Below, one piece after another: positions 25,811 through 32,823 of a DNA stretch of 64,000 nt. The DNA comes from JACVRW01 sp038323835 (GTDB lineage Bacteria > Actinomycetota > Thermoleophilia > Solirubrobacterales > Thermoleophilaceae). The stretch is from contig JBBQHI010000001.1 of NCBI GenBank assembly GCA_038323835.1, positions 124,001 through 188,000 of the forward strand, read 5' to 3'. The notes below the pieces were generated by a model. It was not told the DNA's origin, did no database searches, and worked only from the letters and a program-made list of their open reading frames with translations. The translations under genes and the position numbers were made by a program. Numbering within the stretch: the stretch's first letter is position 1; every line of letters begins with the position of its first letter.

Positions 25811-26522
25811 CGAACACTCCGTCGAACTGGAGATGCTCGCCGGTGCGCCAGTCGCGCAGAATCGGCTCGAGCGCGGCCAGCCCGAAGCCGGCCGCCTGAA
25901 GCGCCCGGAGCATGTCCTGCAGCAGCGGCTGGCCCTCGTACAGGGGCACCACCGACAGCTCCGTCTCGACGACGCCCACCCCCGTCAGCATCCCGGCGGC
26001 GCCGGCGAGAACACGGAGCTCGTATCCCTGCACGTCGAGCTTGAGCAGCGTCCGTCCGCCCCCGGGGAGGTCGAGTGGCTCGCCGTCCAGGCGGCCGGAG
26101 GGGACGCTCTCCTCCGCATGGGGCACCGCCTCCGGGAACAGCGAGGCCAGCGGGCGCGCCACCGGGAGCGCCGAGGCGAAGTTGTCGGTCGTGCCCAGCG
26201 TGAGCGAGCCGGCCGTGTCGGACAGGGCCAACCGCCGGACCTCCCAGCGCGGGTCGCCCGCGGCCCGCTGTGCGAGCGCCGCGTAGGCCGCGGCCAGCGG
26301 CTCGAAGGACACGATCCTCCCCGCGTAGCCGTGTTCGCGCAGCTCGCGCGCGTAGAGCCCGCGGTTGGCGCCCACGTCGATCACCAGCTCCACTTCCCGC
26401 TCGGAGAGCAGGCGCGCGCGCCGCGGTCCGAGGGGCCGCTGCCGGCTGATATCGAGCCCGGCCCGCTCCCCGGCTCGCTTGAGAGCAGCGCCGGCCCATG
26501 CTCTAGCGCCCGCCCTCCGCAC
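25800..26522 (-). CDS. FkbM-family SAM-dependent methyltransferase
   Basis: A 240-residue protein with the FkbM signature: ELVIDVGANRGLYARELREHG (SAM loop), GRIVSFEPLAAAYAAL, EVRRLALSDTAGSLTL, and LLKLDVQGYELRVLAGA. FkbM enzymes put O-methyl groups on sugars or polyketides, and they are common in polysaccharide loci, so methylation of a repeat-unit sugar is the likely job. The start is GTG 26522, 6 bases after a TACGAT box on the minus strand. A longer upstream reading has no ribosome site and low-complexity sequence. It overlaps the convergent GT4 gene by 11 bases. Confidence 0.85.
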   Translation of the reverse strand: MRRAGARAWAGAALKRAGERAGLDISRQRPLGPRRARLLSEREVELVIDVGANRGLYARELREHGYAGRIVSFEPLAAAYAALAQRAAGDPRWEVRRLALSDTAGSLTLGTTDNFASALPVARPLASLFPEAVPHAEESVPSGRLDGEPLDLPGGGRTLLKLDVQGYELRVLAGAAGMLTGVGVVETELSVVPLYEGQPLLQDMLRALQAAGFGLAALEPILRDWRTGEHLQFDGVFVRG

Positions 26523-26528
26523 ACCGGG

Positions 26529-26534
26529 ATCGTA
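26529..26534 (-). promoter_or_regulatory. probable -10 box (TACGAT, minus strand) of a leaderless promoter
   Basis: On the minus strand TACGAT ends 6 bases before GTG 26522, the FkbM methyltransferase start. No Shine-Dalgarno is seen. Confidence 0.5.
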
Positions 26535-26604
26535 GCGCCGGCCCGGCCCGCAGCCCTCCGCCCGCCTTCCGCCCGGGCACCGAAAACCTGCTAAGAACTG
26601 TCGA

Positions 26605-27108
26605 ATGCGGAAAGGGGTATTCGCAGTCGCCGCCGTGTGCGCCCTCGCGCTGCTCGCACTGCCGTTGCAGGCGTTCGCGCAGCAGGACGTGCGCGTGGTC
26701 ACGCTGCAGCCGGAGCAGCCGGCCGGAGCCGCGCAGCAGGATCCGGCCGACGCCGAGACCACGCCCGACGACACGACGACGACTCCCGATGAGACGACGA
26801 CCGACGATCAGACCACCACGGACGATCAGCCGGACGCCGAGCTGCAGGGCGACAACGACGGCGTGCCGCAGCAGTACACCGATCCTCTGGCCGGCGAGAA
26901 CAACAACGGCGGGCAGCAACAGGGCGCGGAGCAGGCCACGCCCGTGGCCACGAGCCCCGTTGTGCAGGCCACTGCGAGCCAGCTCCCCCGCACCGGAGAC
27001 CCGCTCGACATCCTGTGGATCGCCGGCGGCCTCCTGATCGTGGCCGGCCTCGGGCTCCACCGCGCCTGTCGCACGCGCGAGTACCCGTACTCGCTGCCGC
27101 GCTACTGA
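26605..27108 (+). CDS. LPXTG cell-wall-anchored low-complexity protein
   Basis: A 167-residue protein. Signal peptide about 1-25 (MRKGVFAVAAVCALALLALP, cleavage after AFA). The mature part is acidic and rich in Thr, Asp and Gln, with near-repeats of TTPDDTTT and TTDDQ between residues 52 and 75. The C-terminus has LPRTG (127-131), a hydrophobic stretch (136-151) and a tail with several Arg, which is a sortase sorting signal. It should be linked to the cell wall; no catalytic domain is seen. The start is ATG 26605. A second LPXTG protein lies at 48664, and no sortase gene is in the window. The 3' end overlaps the Wzx gene by 7 bases. Confidence 0.8.
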   Translation: MRKGVFAVAAVCALALLALPLQAFAQQDVRVVTLQPEQPAGAAQQDPADAETTPDDTTTTPDETTTDDQTTTDDQPDAELQGDNDGVPQQYTDPLAGENNNGGQQQGAEQATPVATSPVVQATASQLPRTGDPLDILWIAGGLLIVAGLGLHRACRTREYPYSLPRY

Positions 27109-28436
27109 GGCCCTGAGACCCCCGGGCGCTCGGGCTCGAGCGTGAGCGCCCGCAGGCGAGCTGGCGTCGGTATGAAGTCCCGCCACCCGAGGCCCGTGAC
27201 CGCATGGTAGGCCACTGCGGTGGTGAGGAACACGACCGTGTACGAGGCGCTGGACACGAGCGCCGCCGCGGTGACCCCGCCGCTGCGCAGGAACACGAAC
27301 AACCCGATCACGGTCACCGCCATCCCCAGCAGCTGCGGGACGGTGGCGGTGAACGGCCGCCCCGCCGCATAGACGCCGGCGCTGATGATCGACGACCCGG
27401 CGAACAGTACGGCCCCGGGGAGCAGGAGACGCAGCGACGTGGCCGCCTCTTGGAACGAGTCGCCGTAGACGAACCCGAGCAGCGGCCGGGCGAAAACGAG
27501 CAGCCCGACGGCCACCGTCACGGCCACGGCCATCGCCGCCCAGAAGGAGCCCATCACCTTCGCGACGCCCCTGCGGGCATCGCCGGCCGCCGCGGGCACC
27601 ACGATGGCCGCGAACGTGTTCGCGAGCGTGAAGACGATCAGCGAGACGTTGGTGGCCACGGAGTACAGGCCCACGCTCGCCGCGGTGACGAAGGCCGGGA
27701 GCATCGCCACGTCCAGTCGGCCCGTCACGTGGTTGGCCACCGTGGCACCCTGGCCGCGGAGCCCGAACCAGAGCGTGCTCAGGCCGAGGCGGAAATCGGG
27801 CGGACCGAACCCGATCCTCCCCACCGACCGCGACATCCCCACGGCCAGCACCAGTGCGGTGGCCGCTGCGGGGGCGATCAGGGCACTGCGCACGGTGAGC
27901 TCACCGAGCGGCCAGAGGACCGCGAACGCGGCGGCCATGAGCGCCGGCTGGGCGAGGCGCAGGGCGTTGTAGACCACGAAGTCCTGGGTGCCCAGGAGCA
28001 GCCCGTAGTTCAGCTCGACCCCCACGATCAGGACGGTCGTGAAGAGGAACCAGCGGCCGATCTCGATCGCCAGCCCGCCGTCGTGCCCGAAGATCGCTGG
28101 CAGGAGGAGCTGGCTGATCCCGACAGCCGCGGCGGCGAGCGGGAGGAGCATCAGGATCCAGGTGGTGAGGAGGAGGGGCCCGTCCTCGGGCTTCCTCGCG
28201 ATGAAGTAGCTGAGGCTCTGGGCCGCGCCCGCCGCGAAGAGGAATCCCGCGAGCTGGCTGATCGTGGTGAGCGCCACGGCCACGCCGCGCCCATCGGGAC
28301 CCAGGGCGCGCGCCGAGATGATCCCGCTCACGAGGTTGGCCACCAGGGTGAGCCCCGCGAACACGTAGGTGACCACGCCAGCCCGCACCAGGCCACGCGC
28401 GAGCAGCGCTCGCAGGGAGGACGCCGCGCCGCTCAC
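27102..28436 (-). CDS. Wzx-like polysaccharide flippase
   Basis: A 444-residue polytopic protein with about 12-14 predicted helices and the flippase layout: NLVSGIISARALGPDGRGVA in the first two helices, FLFAAGAAQSLSYFIAR, LGLSTLWFGLRGQGATVANHVTGRLDV and FVYGDSFQEAATSLRLLLPG. Wzx proteins (MATE/MOP superfamily) move lipid-linked repeat units across the membrane. The start is GTG 28436, overlapping the stop of the upstream glycosidase gene as GTGA, so the two are co-translated. It completes the Wzx/Wzy/Wzz set, with Wzy at 14266 and the Wzz-like protein at 11476. Confidence 0.87.
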   Translation of the reverse strand: MSGAASSLRALLARGLVRAGVVTYVFAGLTLVANLVSGIISARALGPDGRGVAVALTTISQLAGFLFAAGAAQSLSYFIARKPEDGPLLLTTWILMLLPLAAAAVGISQLLLPAIFGHDGGLAIEIGRWFLFTTVLIVGVELNYGLLLGTQDFVVYNALRLAQPALMAAAFAVLWPLGELTVRSALIAPAAATALVLAVGMSRSVGRIGFGPPDFRLGLSTLWFGLRGQGATVANHVTGRLDVAMLPAFVTAASVGLYSVATNVSLIVFTLANTFAAIVVPAAAGDARRGVAKVMGSFWAAMAVAVTVAVGLLVFARPLLGFVYGDSFQEAATSLRLLLPGAVLFAGSSIISAGVYAAGRPFTATVPQLLGMAVTVIGLFVFLRSGGVTAAALVSSASYTVVFLTTAVAYHAVTGLGWRDFIPTPARLRALTLEPERPGVSGPQ

Positions 28437-29773
28437 CGGAGGCTCACAAGCACCACGTCGCCGCCAAGCGTCACGGGCAGGCGGCGCGTGCTCGGCCGGC
28501 TCTCCACCGGAGAGCCCGACGTGCTCGGCCGCCACACCACAAGATCGTGTACCTGCCGCCCGAACCGGAGCGTCACCGGCAGCTCGGCGGGCGACTCGGG
28601 CCGTACCGCCTCGCGGTCCCAGACCGATACCGGCCGCCACAGCGCGAGCACCCGCGAGCCGTCGCGCCGCAAGAGGGTCAGCCGGGTGACGCCCCTTGCG
28701 CCCGCGCCCGAGAGGCTCCAATCGAGGCGGTCGCGGTTCCCCGGCCCGGGAGAGCGCCTGACCGCCGCGATCAGAGTCCTGATGGCCGCGAACGCGGGCT
28801 TGGGGGAGAAGTCGTTGCGCAGCAGGCCGAAGTGTTGCTGGGAGTCGGTGAGGCCTGGGTCGGGCTTCTCGTCGAGCAGCTCGTAGATGAACGTGCGCCG
28901 GGCTCCGAGGCCGAAGGCGTCCAGCAGCAGACGGGGGAAGTACACCGCGGCGGCGGCCTCGGACGCCGGCGGCTGGTTCGCGCTGTCGCGCAGTGCGTTG
29001 TGGTAGCCGGTCTCCGTGAACACCAGGCCCCTCGAGCCCGGCACGGCGTCCGCCTCGCGCACCGCCGCGCTCAGCGCGGGCTCCGGTGGAGCGCCTCCGG
29101 GATAGGGGTGGCCGTTGATGAGGCCGGGGAGGTCCGGGGAGATCCGGCTGCGGTTCGCCGGGTTCACGAAGCTGGGCCCGATCACCGGCGTGCCGCGCGC
29201 CTGGCGGAACACCGCGAGCCCCAGCTTCGGCATGTACGCGCTAAGCGTGGCCGGCCATGCCGGGTCACCCGAGTTGTCGAGCTCGTTCGGCCCCTCGAAG
29301 GCGTCCACGGAGTGGGGGACCACCTTCAGCGCATCCGCCACGGCGGCGGCCGGGTCGCGGTTCACGTCGCCGGTGGCCAGCGTGGCCCGGATTCCCGCCT
29401 GGCTCGCGGCGCGCAGGCCGATGCCCAGCGGCTCGACCGGCGAGGGCATCGCGTCCCGGATGTGGCTGACGCCCAGCTCGCGGAGGCCCGCGATCACGTC
29501 GGCCTGGCGCCCGTAGGCGGTGTCCACGTAGTTCAGGTGCACCACGACGCCGATTGAGCCCACGAACGCCTCCGCCGAGCGCTCGCGTTCGCCGAGGGGC
29601 GTGGGCGAGCCCGGCTTGGGATTTGTGCTGAGAGCGACAACCAGCACCACGACTGCGATTGCGGCCACCACAAGTGCGAGCGCCATGCGTATGCTGACGG
29701 CCGGGCCGCCCGCACCGCCGTCGGGCGGCTCGACCCTCGGCGAGTCCGGGCTTTCGGCCATCGGGGGAATCAT
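28433..29773 (-). CDS. membrane-anchored clan-A glycosidase-like protein, second family (paralogue 2 of 3)
   Basis: A 446-residue protein with one N-terminal membrane helix (about 29-50) instead of a cleavable signal. The catalytic part begins IGVVVHLNYVDTAYG, then LRELGVSHIRDA, DAFEGPNELD (Glu164 as acid/base), INGHPYPGG, GLVFTETGYHN (Glu254 as nucleophile), FIYELLDEKPD and HFGLLRNDFSPKPAF. A beta-rich C-terminal domain follows. It is co-translated with the Wzx gene, a strong hint that it works on the exported polymer. The start may be ATG 29773 or ATG 29761. Only 41 bases separate it from the divergent paralogue at 29815. Confidence 0.72.
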   Translation of the reverse strand: MIPPMAESPDSPRVEPPDGGAGGPAVSIRMALALVVAAIAVVVLVVALSTNPKPGSPTPLGERERSAEAFVGSIGVVVHLNYVDTAYGRQADVIAGLRELGVSHIRDAMPSPVEPLGIGLRAASQAGIRATLATGDVNRDPAAAVADALKVVPHSVDAFEGPNELDNSGDPAWPATLSAYMPKLGLAVFRQARGTPVIGPSFVNPANRSRISPDLPGLINGHPYPGGAPPEPALSAAVREADAVPGSRGLVFTETGYHNALRDSANQPPASEAAAAVYFPRLLLDAFGLGARRTFIYELLDEKPDPGLTDSQQHFGLLRNDFSPKPAFAAIRTLIAAVRRSPGPGNRDRLDWSLSGAGARGVTRLTLLRRDGSRVLALWRPVSVWDREAVRPESPAELPVTLRFGRQVHDLVVWRPSTSGSPVESRPSTRRLPVTLGGDVVLVSLR

Positions 29774-29814
29774 GCAGATTCCGATCGGGGGAAATCGCAG
29801 CGTCCTGGACGGAT

Positions 29815-31536
29815 GTGCCGGTAATGCCGGGCGCGAGTCAACCCCCGGCGCCTACCGCCGAGGGCATTCGTATCCGCTCCACAACCACACTCACAGGCAT
29901 TGCAGTCCTCGCCGCGACCGTCGCGGCGGGCTGCACCCCCGCATCCGCACCCCTTCCCGGGGTCCCGCATCCGTCCCCGTCTCCACCATCTCCGGTACAG
30001 CCCGGTGGCGACGATCCGGCTCCCTACCCGAGCGAGCCCTTCGTTGCCGCCCGCTCCGCCCGGGAGTTCGGTGACACCTTGGGTGTGAATGTCCGCCTGA
30101 CATGGATCGACACTTCCTATGGTGAGTACGACATCTTGCAAGCTCGCTTGCGTGAGCTGGGCGCCCGCCACGTGCACGACGGACTCTGCCCGACCTGCCT
30201 CTACCAGGTGAACATGATCAAGCGGCTCGCCGCCGACGGCATCGAGTCGGAGCTCGGAGTGGGCGACCTCAGGGGCGGCAGCACCCAGATGCAGGCCGCG
30301 CTGGCATCCATCAAGGGACCGCTTCGCGGCGCCGTGGACGCGGTGGCCGCTCCCAACGAGCCGGACCTCGAGCCGGTGTCCGACTGGGTGACGAAGACGC
30401 GGGCCTTCGAGGCCGAGCTCTACAGCCGGGTGAAGAGCGACCCGGTGCTGGCGCCGCTGGGCGTGGTGGGGCCGAGCCTCGTGCGCCGCGAGTCGCGGGC
30501 CCAGCTCGGGAACATGTCCGCCAACCTCGACTACGGCAACCTGCACCCGTACCCCGGAGGCTCGCTGCCCCTGGCCAACTTCGACGACGAGCGCACGATC
30601 ATGTCGCAGGTCTCGGGCAGCAAGCCGCTCGTGATCACGGAGGTGGGCTACCACGCCGACACGAACACCGACGACCCGCACCGGGGAGTGTCGGAGTCGG
30701 TGAACGCGGCGTACAGCCCGCGCATCCTGCTCGAGGCCTTCCGGGACGGCATCAAGCGGACGTACTTCTACCAATTCGCCGACGCATTCAGCGACGCCCA
30801 GGCGGCCAGCAAGCACATCTCCAACGCGGAGAACTCGTTCGGGCTCCTGCGTCACGACCTCACGCCGAGGCCTTCGTTCATCGCGCTGCGGAACCTGCTC
30901 CGCGCAGTCGACGGAGATTCGGCGCCGGTGGCCTCTCCCGGAGGTCTCAAGGTGGGAGTCGAGGGCGCTCCCGCGGACATGCGCCAGCAGCTTCTGCGCT
31001 CGGCGGACGGCACCTACTCGCTCGTCCTCTGGCGCCAGGTGAGCCTCTGGGACCGCACCAACAAGCGCCCGCTCACCGCCGCGCCCGATCGCGTGGACGT
31101 GGTCACGGGCCAGCCGCTGTCCCTTGCCCAGCGCTTCGACCCCGTGAACTCTGACACCGAGACCGGGCGCTGGGCCAACCCGCGCCGGATCTCAGTGGAC
31201 CTCGCCGGCGCGCCCGTGGTGCTGCGGCTCACGCCCGCCGGCGTGACGGCCTCGGCCGCGGGTCCCACGGCAGGCGCGTCTGGAGTTTCGGCGAGCGCCT
31301 CCGGCGGGGTCACCCACCCGGGCTCCACCAGGTCCCTGCGGCCGGCGAGCGGGAAGCTCGTGGAGCACGCACGGAAGTGCGTCACGCGGCGCAAGTCCTC
31401 CCGGAGCTCAGGCCGGGCCCGGGCGAGCGCCCACCGCGCCGGCCATCGCCGCGGCGCCGGGGCGCGCCGGGCTCAATACCGCTTCAAGGCGTCGGGCGCA
31501 CGAGCGTGCCGGCGCCCGTCCGCCTCCTGCCGCTAA
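29815..31536 (+). CDS. clan-A glycosidase-like lipoprotein, second family (paralogue 3 of 3)
   Basis: A 573-residue protein with a lipobox VAAGC (Cys40), so it is probably a lipoprotein, followed by a Pro/Ser linker. The barrel has VNVRLTWIDTSYG, LRELGARHVHDG, VAAPNEPD (Glu182), GNLHPYPGG, VITEVGYHAD (Glu276), YFYQFADAF and NSFGLLRHDLTPRPSF. A C-terminal beta domain and then a 60-residue, very Arg/Ser-rich tail follow; the tail is absent from its paralogues and could bind anionic polymer. The start is uncertain: GTG 29815 or ATG 29824, neither with a ribosome site. The last codons lie in a perfect inverted repeat shared with the convergent gene at 31533. Confidence 0.7.
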   Translation: MPVMPGASQPPAPTAEGIRIRSTTTLTGIAVLAATVAAGCTPASAPLPGVPHPSPSPPSPVQPGGDDPAPYPSEPFVAARSAREFGDTLGVNVRLTWIDTSYGEYDILQARLRELGARHVHDGLCPTCLYQVNMIKRLAADGIESELGVGDLRGGSTQMQAALASIKGPLRGAVDAVAAPNEPDLEPVSDWVTKTRAFEAELYSRVKSDPVLAPLGVVGPSLVRRESRAQLGNMSANLDYGNLHPYPGGSLPLANFDDERTIMSQVSGSKPLVITEVGYHADTNTDDPHRGVSESVNAAYSPRILLEAFRDGIKRTYFYQFADAFSDAQAASKHISNAENSFGLLRHDLTPRPSFIALRNLLRAVDGDSAPVASPGGLKVGVEGAPADMRQQLLRSADGTYSLVLWRQVSLWDRTNKRPLTAAPDRVDVVTGQPLSLAQRFDPVNSDTETGRWANPRRISVDLAGAPVVLRLTPAGVTASAAGPTAGASGVSASASGGVTHPGSTRSLRPASGKLVEHARKCVTRRKSSRSSGRARASAHRAGHRRGAGARRAQYRFKASGARACRRPSASCR

Positions 31537-31545
31537 CGGCAGGAG
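31524..31545. terminator. perfect inverted repeat spanning two convergent stop codons
   Basis: CTCCTGCCG and CGGCAGGAG are perfect 9-base arms around the loop CTAA. The loop holds the plus-strand stop TAA (31534-31536) and the minus-strand stop TAG (31535-31533). It could act as a two-way terminator, though no T-run follows. Confidence 0.5.
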
Positions 31546-32684
31546 CCCGCGGCGGTCTTGCCGCAGCCCTCGAACTTCCGAGCCGCCTTGGCGTAGGCGG
31601 CCAGAGCGGGCCTGCTCGACGCGGCACCACCGGAGTAGCGCCGCAGGCCGGCGTACTCGAAGAAGCCGAGCGCGCGCCCCCTCTGGTAGCTCGAGGCCCA
31701 CGTATACCAGTAGGCGCGCTTGATGCCGAGCCGGTGGAGGCCCTTTCCGGCGAACGCCGTGTAGGCCGCCCTCACCACGCCGGCCATCTGCTTGTCGTTC
31801 GTGATGAACGGGTTCTGGTACTTCGGCACCTTGATGCGGCCCTTGGCGGCCGGTGCCGTGAACTCGGTGACCCACAGCGGGGTGCGCCCCTGCCCGTGGC
31901 GGCGCAGGGTCTTGCGCACCGCTCCCGCGATCGTCAGGAAGTCGGCGGGATGGTTCGAGTACGCGTTCATCGCCGCCACGTCGAACCGGCCCTTGATGTG
32001 GCCGCGGTCGAACAGCGTGCCGAGGTCCACCCATGAGGAGTTGGTGAGCGCGGCAAGCACCACCTTCGCCCCGCGATCGATCTTCTTCAGCTTGGTCCGC
32101 GAAGCCTTCAGCAGCTTGCCGTAGGCCGGGGCGACCTGCTTGAAGCCCTGCCCCCTGCCCCGTGCCCACTGGTAGGGGAGGTTGGGCTCGTTCCAGATCT
32201 GCCACTCCCGGATCGGGTCCTTCGGCACCGTGGGGTTCTCGGTCCAGAAGGTGCCCCTGGGGCCGTAGCGGTTGGCGAGGGCGGAGAGGTAGGAGGTGTA
32301 GTCGGACACCCGCTTGGGCGGGGAGCCCTCCTTGGCCGGGTACTTGCGGGCCCACTTTGGAGCGGACGTGACCACCGGCAGCAGCACCTGGCCGTGCGTC
32401 GCGGCCGCGCGCACCAGCGCGTCGGTCTTCACGAAGTTGGTGGTTCCGCGCGAGGGCTGGACGTCGCCCCAGAAGAAGTTGGTGCGGACCGACTCGACGC
32501 CCGACGTGGACATGAGGCCGAACTCCCCGTCCACAAGCGTCGGGTCGGCGCCCCGGAGGTCGCCGTCGAAGATCGTTCCGAAGAAGCCGCGCGGCACCTT
32601 GCGCTTGGCCGCCTCGGCGGAGGGAGCGGCCGCCGCCAGCGGCACGGCAAGCAGGCAGACTGCGATCAGCAAACGGCGGGTCAT
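31533..32684 (-). CDS. secreted clan-A glycoside hydrolase-like protein (paralogue 3 of 3)
   Basis: A 383-residue member of the family at 6851 and 8730. Signal peptide about 1-26 (ending PSAEAA), then KRKVPRGFFGTIFDGDL, SGVESVRTNFFWGDVQPSRGTTN, NRYGPRGTFWTENPTVPKDP, the acid/base WQIWNEPN (Glu166), NAYSNHP, and the nucleophile VTEFTAP (Glu274). Its NEP motif is the canonical form, whereas the other two have NEQ. The tail FEGCGKTAAGSC is a shorter form of theirs. The start is ATG 32684 with AAGGAG 9 bases upstream, unlike the leaderless paralogues. It is convergent with the lipoprotein gene at 29815. Confidence 0.77.
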   Translation of the reverse strand: MTRRLLIAVCLLAVPLAAAAPSAEAAKRKVPRGFFGTIFDGDLRGADPTLVDGEFGLMSTSGVESVRTNFFWGDVQPSRGTTNFVKTDALVRAAATHGQVLLPVVTSAPKWARKYPAKEGSPPKRVSDYTSYLSALANRYGPRGTFWTENPTVPKDPIREWQIWNEPNLPYQWARGRGQGFKQVAPAYGKLLKASRTKLKKIDRGAKVVLAALTNSSWVDLGTLFDRGHIKGRFDVAAMNAYSNHPADFLTIAGAVRKTLRRHGQGRTPLWVTEFTAPAAKGRIKVPKYQNPFITNDKQMAGVVRAAYTAFAGKGLHRLGIKRAYWYTWASSYQRGRALGFFEYAGLRRYSGGAASSRPALAAYAKAARKFEGCGKTAAGSCR

Positions 32685-32727
32685 CCTGTGAATCTCCTTG
32701 GCGGCGGGGTAAATCGTCCTCGTCGCC

Positions 32728-32733
32728 ATCGTA
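32728..32733 (-). promoter_or_regulatory. possible -10 box (TACGAT, minus strand)
   Basis: TACGAT on the minus strand lies 43 bases before ATG 32684, leaving room for a leader of about 36 bases that holds the AAGGAG. It sits on the edge of a hairpin (32738-32754). Confidence 0.3.
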
Positions 32734-32737
32734 GACA

Positions 32738-32754
32738 GTCGGGCTTCGCCCGAC
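32738..32754. repeat. hairpin: GTCGGGC arms with TTC loop
   Basis: GTCGGGC-TTC-GCCCGAC is a perfect 7-base stem, with outer arms GCCATC (32725-32730) and GATGGC (32758-32763). It lies between two minus-strand genes and could end transcription of the acyl-CoA dehydrogenase gene. Confidence 0.45.
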
Positions 32755-32767
32755 GCCGATGGCATGC

Positions 32768-32806
32768 TCCGGTGCTCGCCCGATCAACGATCGGGCTCCG
32801 CTCCTC
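32768..32806 (+). repeat. 39-bp REP-like repeat, copy 1
   Basis: This 39-base unit is repeated at 35461-35499 in the opposite direction with 37 of 39 bases the same. Its core is a perfect hairpin, GCCCGATC-AAC-GATCGGGC (32778-32796). It sits just after the stop of the acyl-CoA dehydrogenase gene. Confidence 0.7.
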
Positions 32807-32823
32807 GCTGGGGCCCGCTTTGC

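Noticed and set aside
26730..26830. ACGACG-type short repeats as a possible CRISPR or satellite
   Set aside because: They are codons of the Thr/Asp-rich stretch of the LPXTG protein, without constant repeat and spacer lengths.
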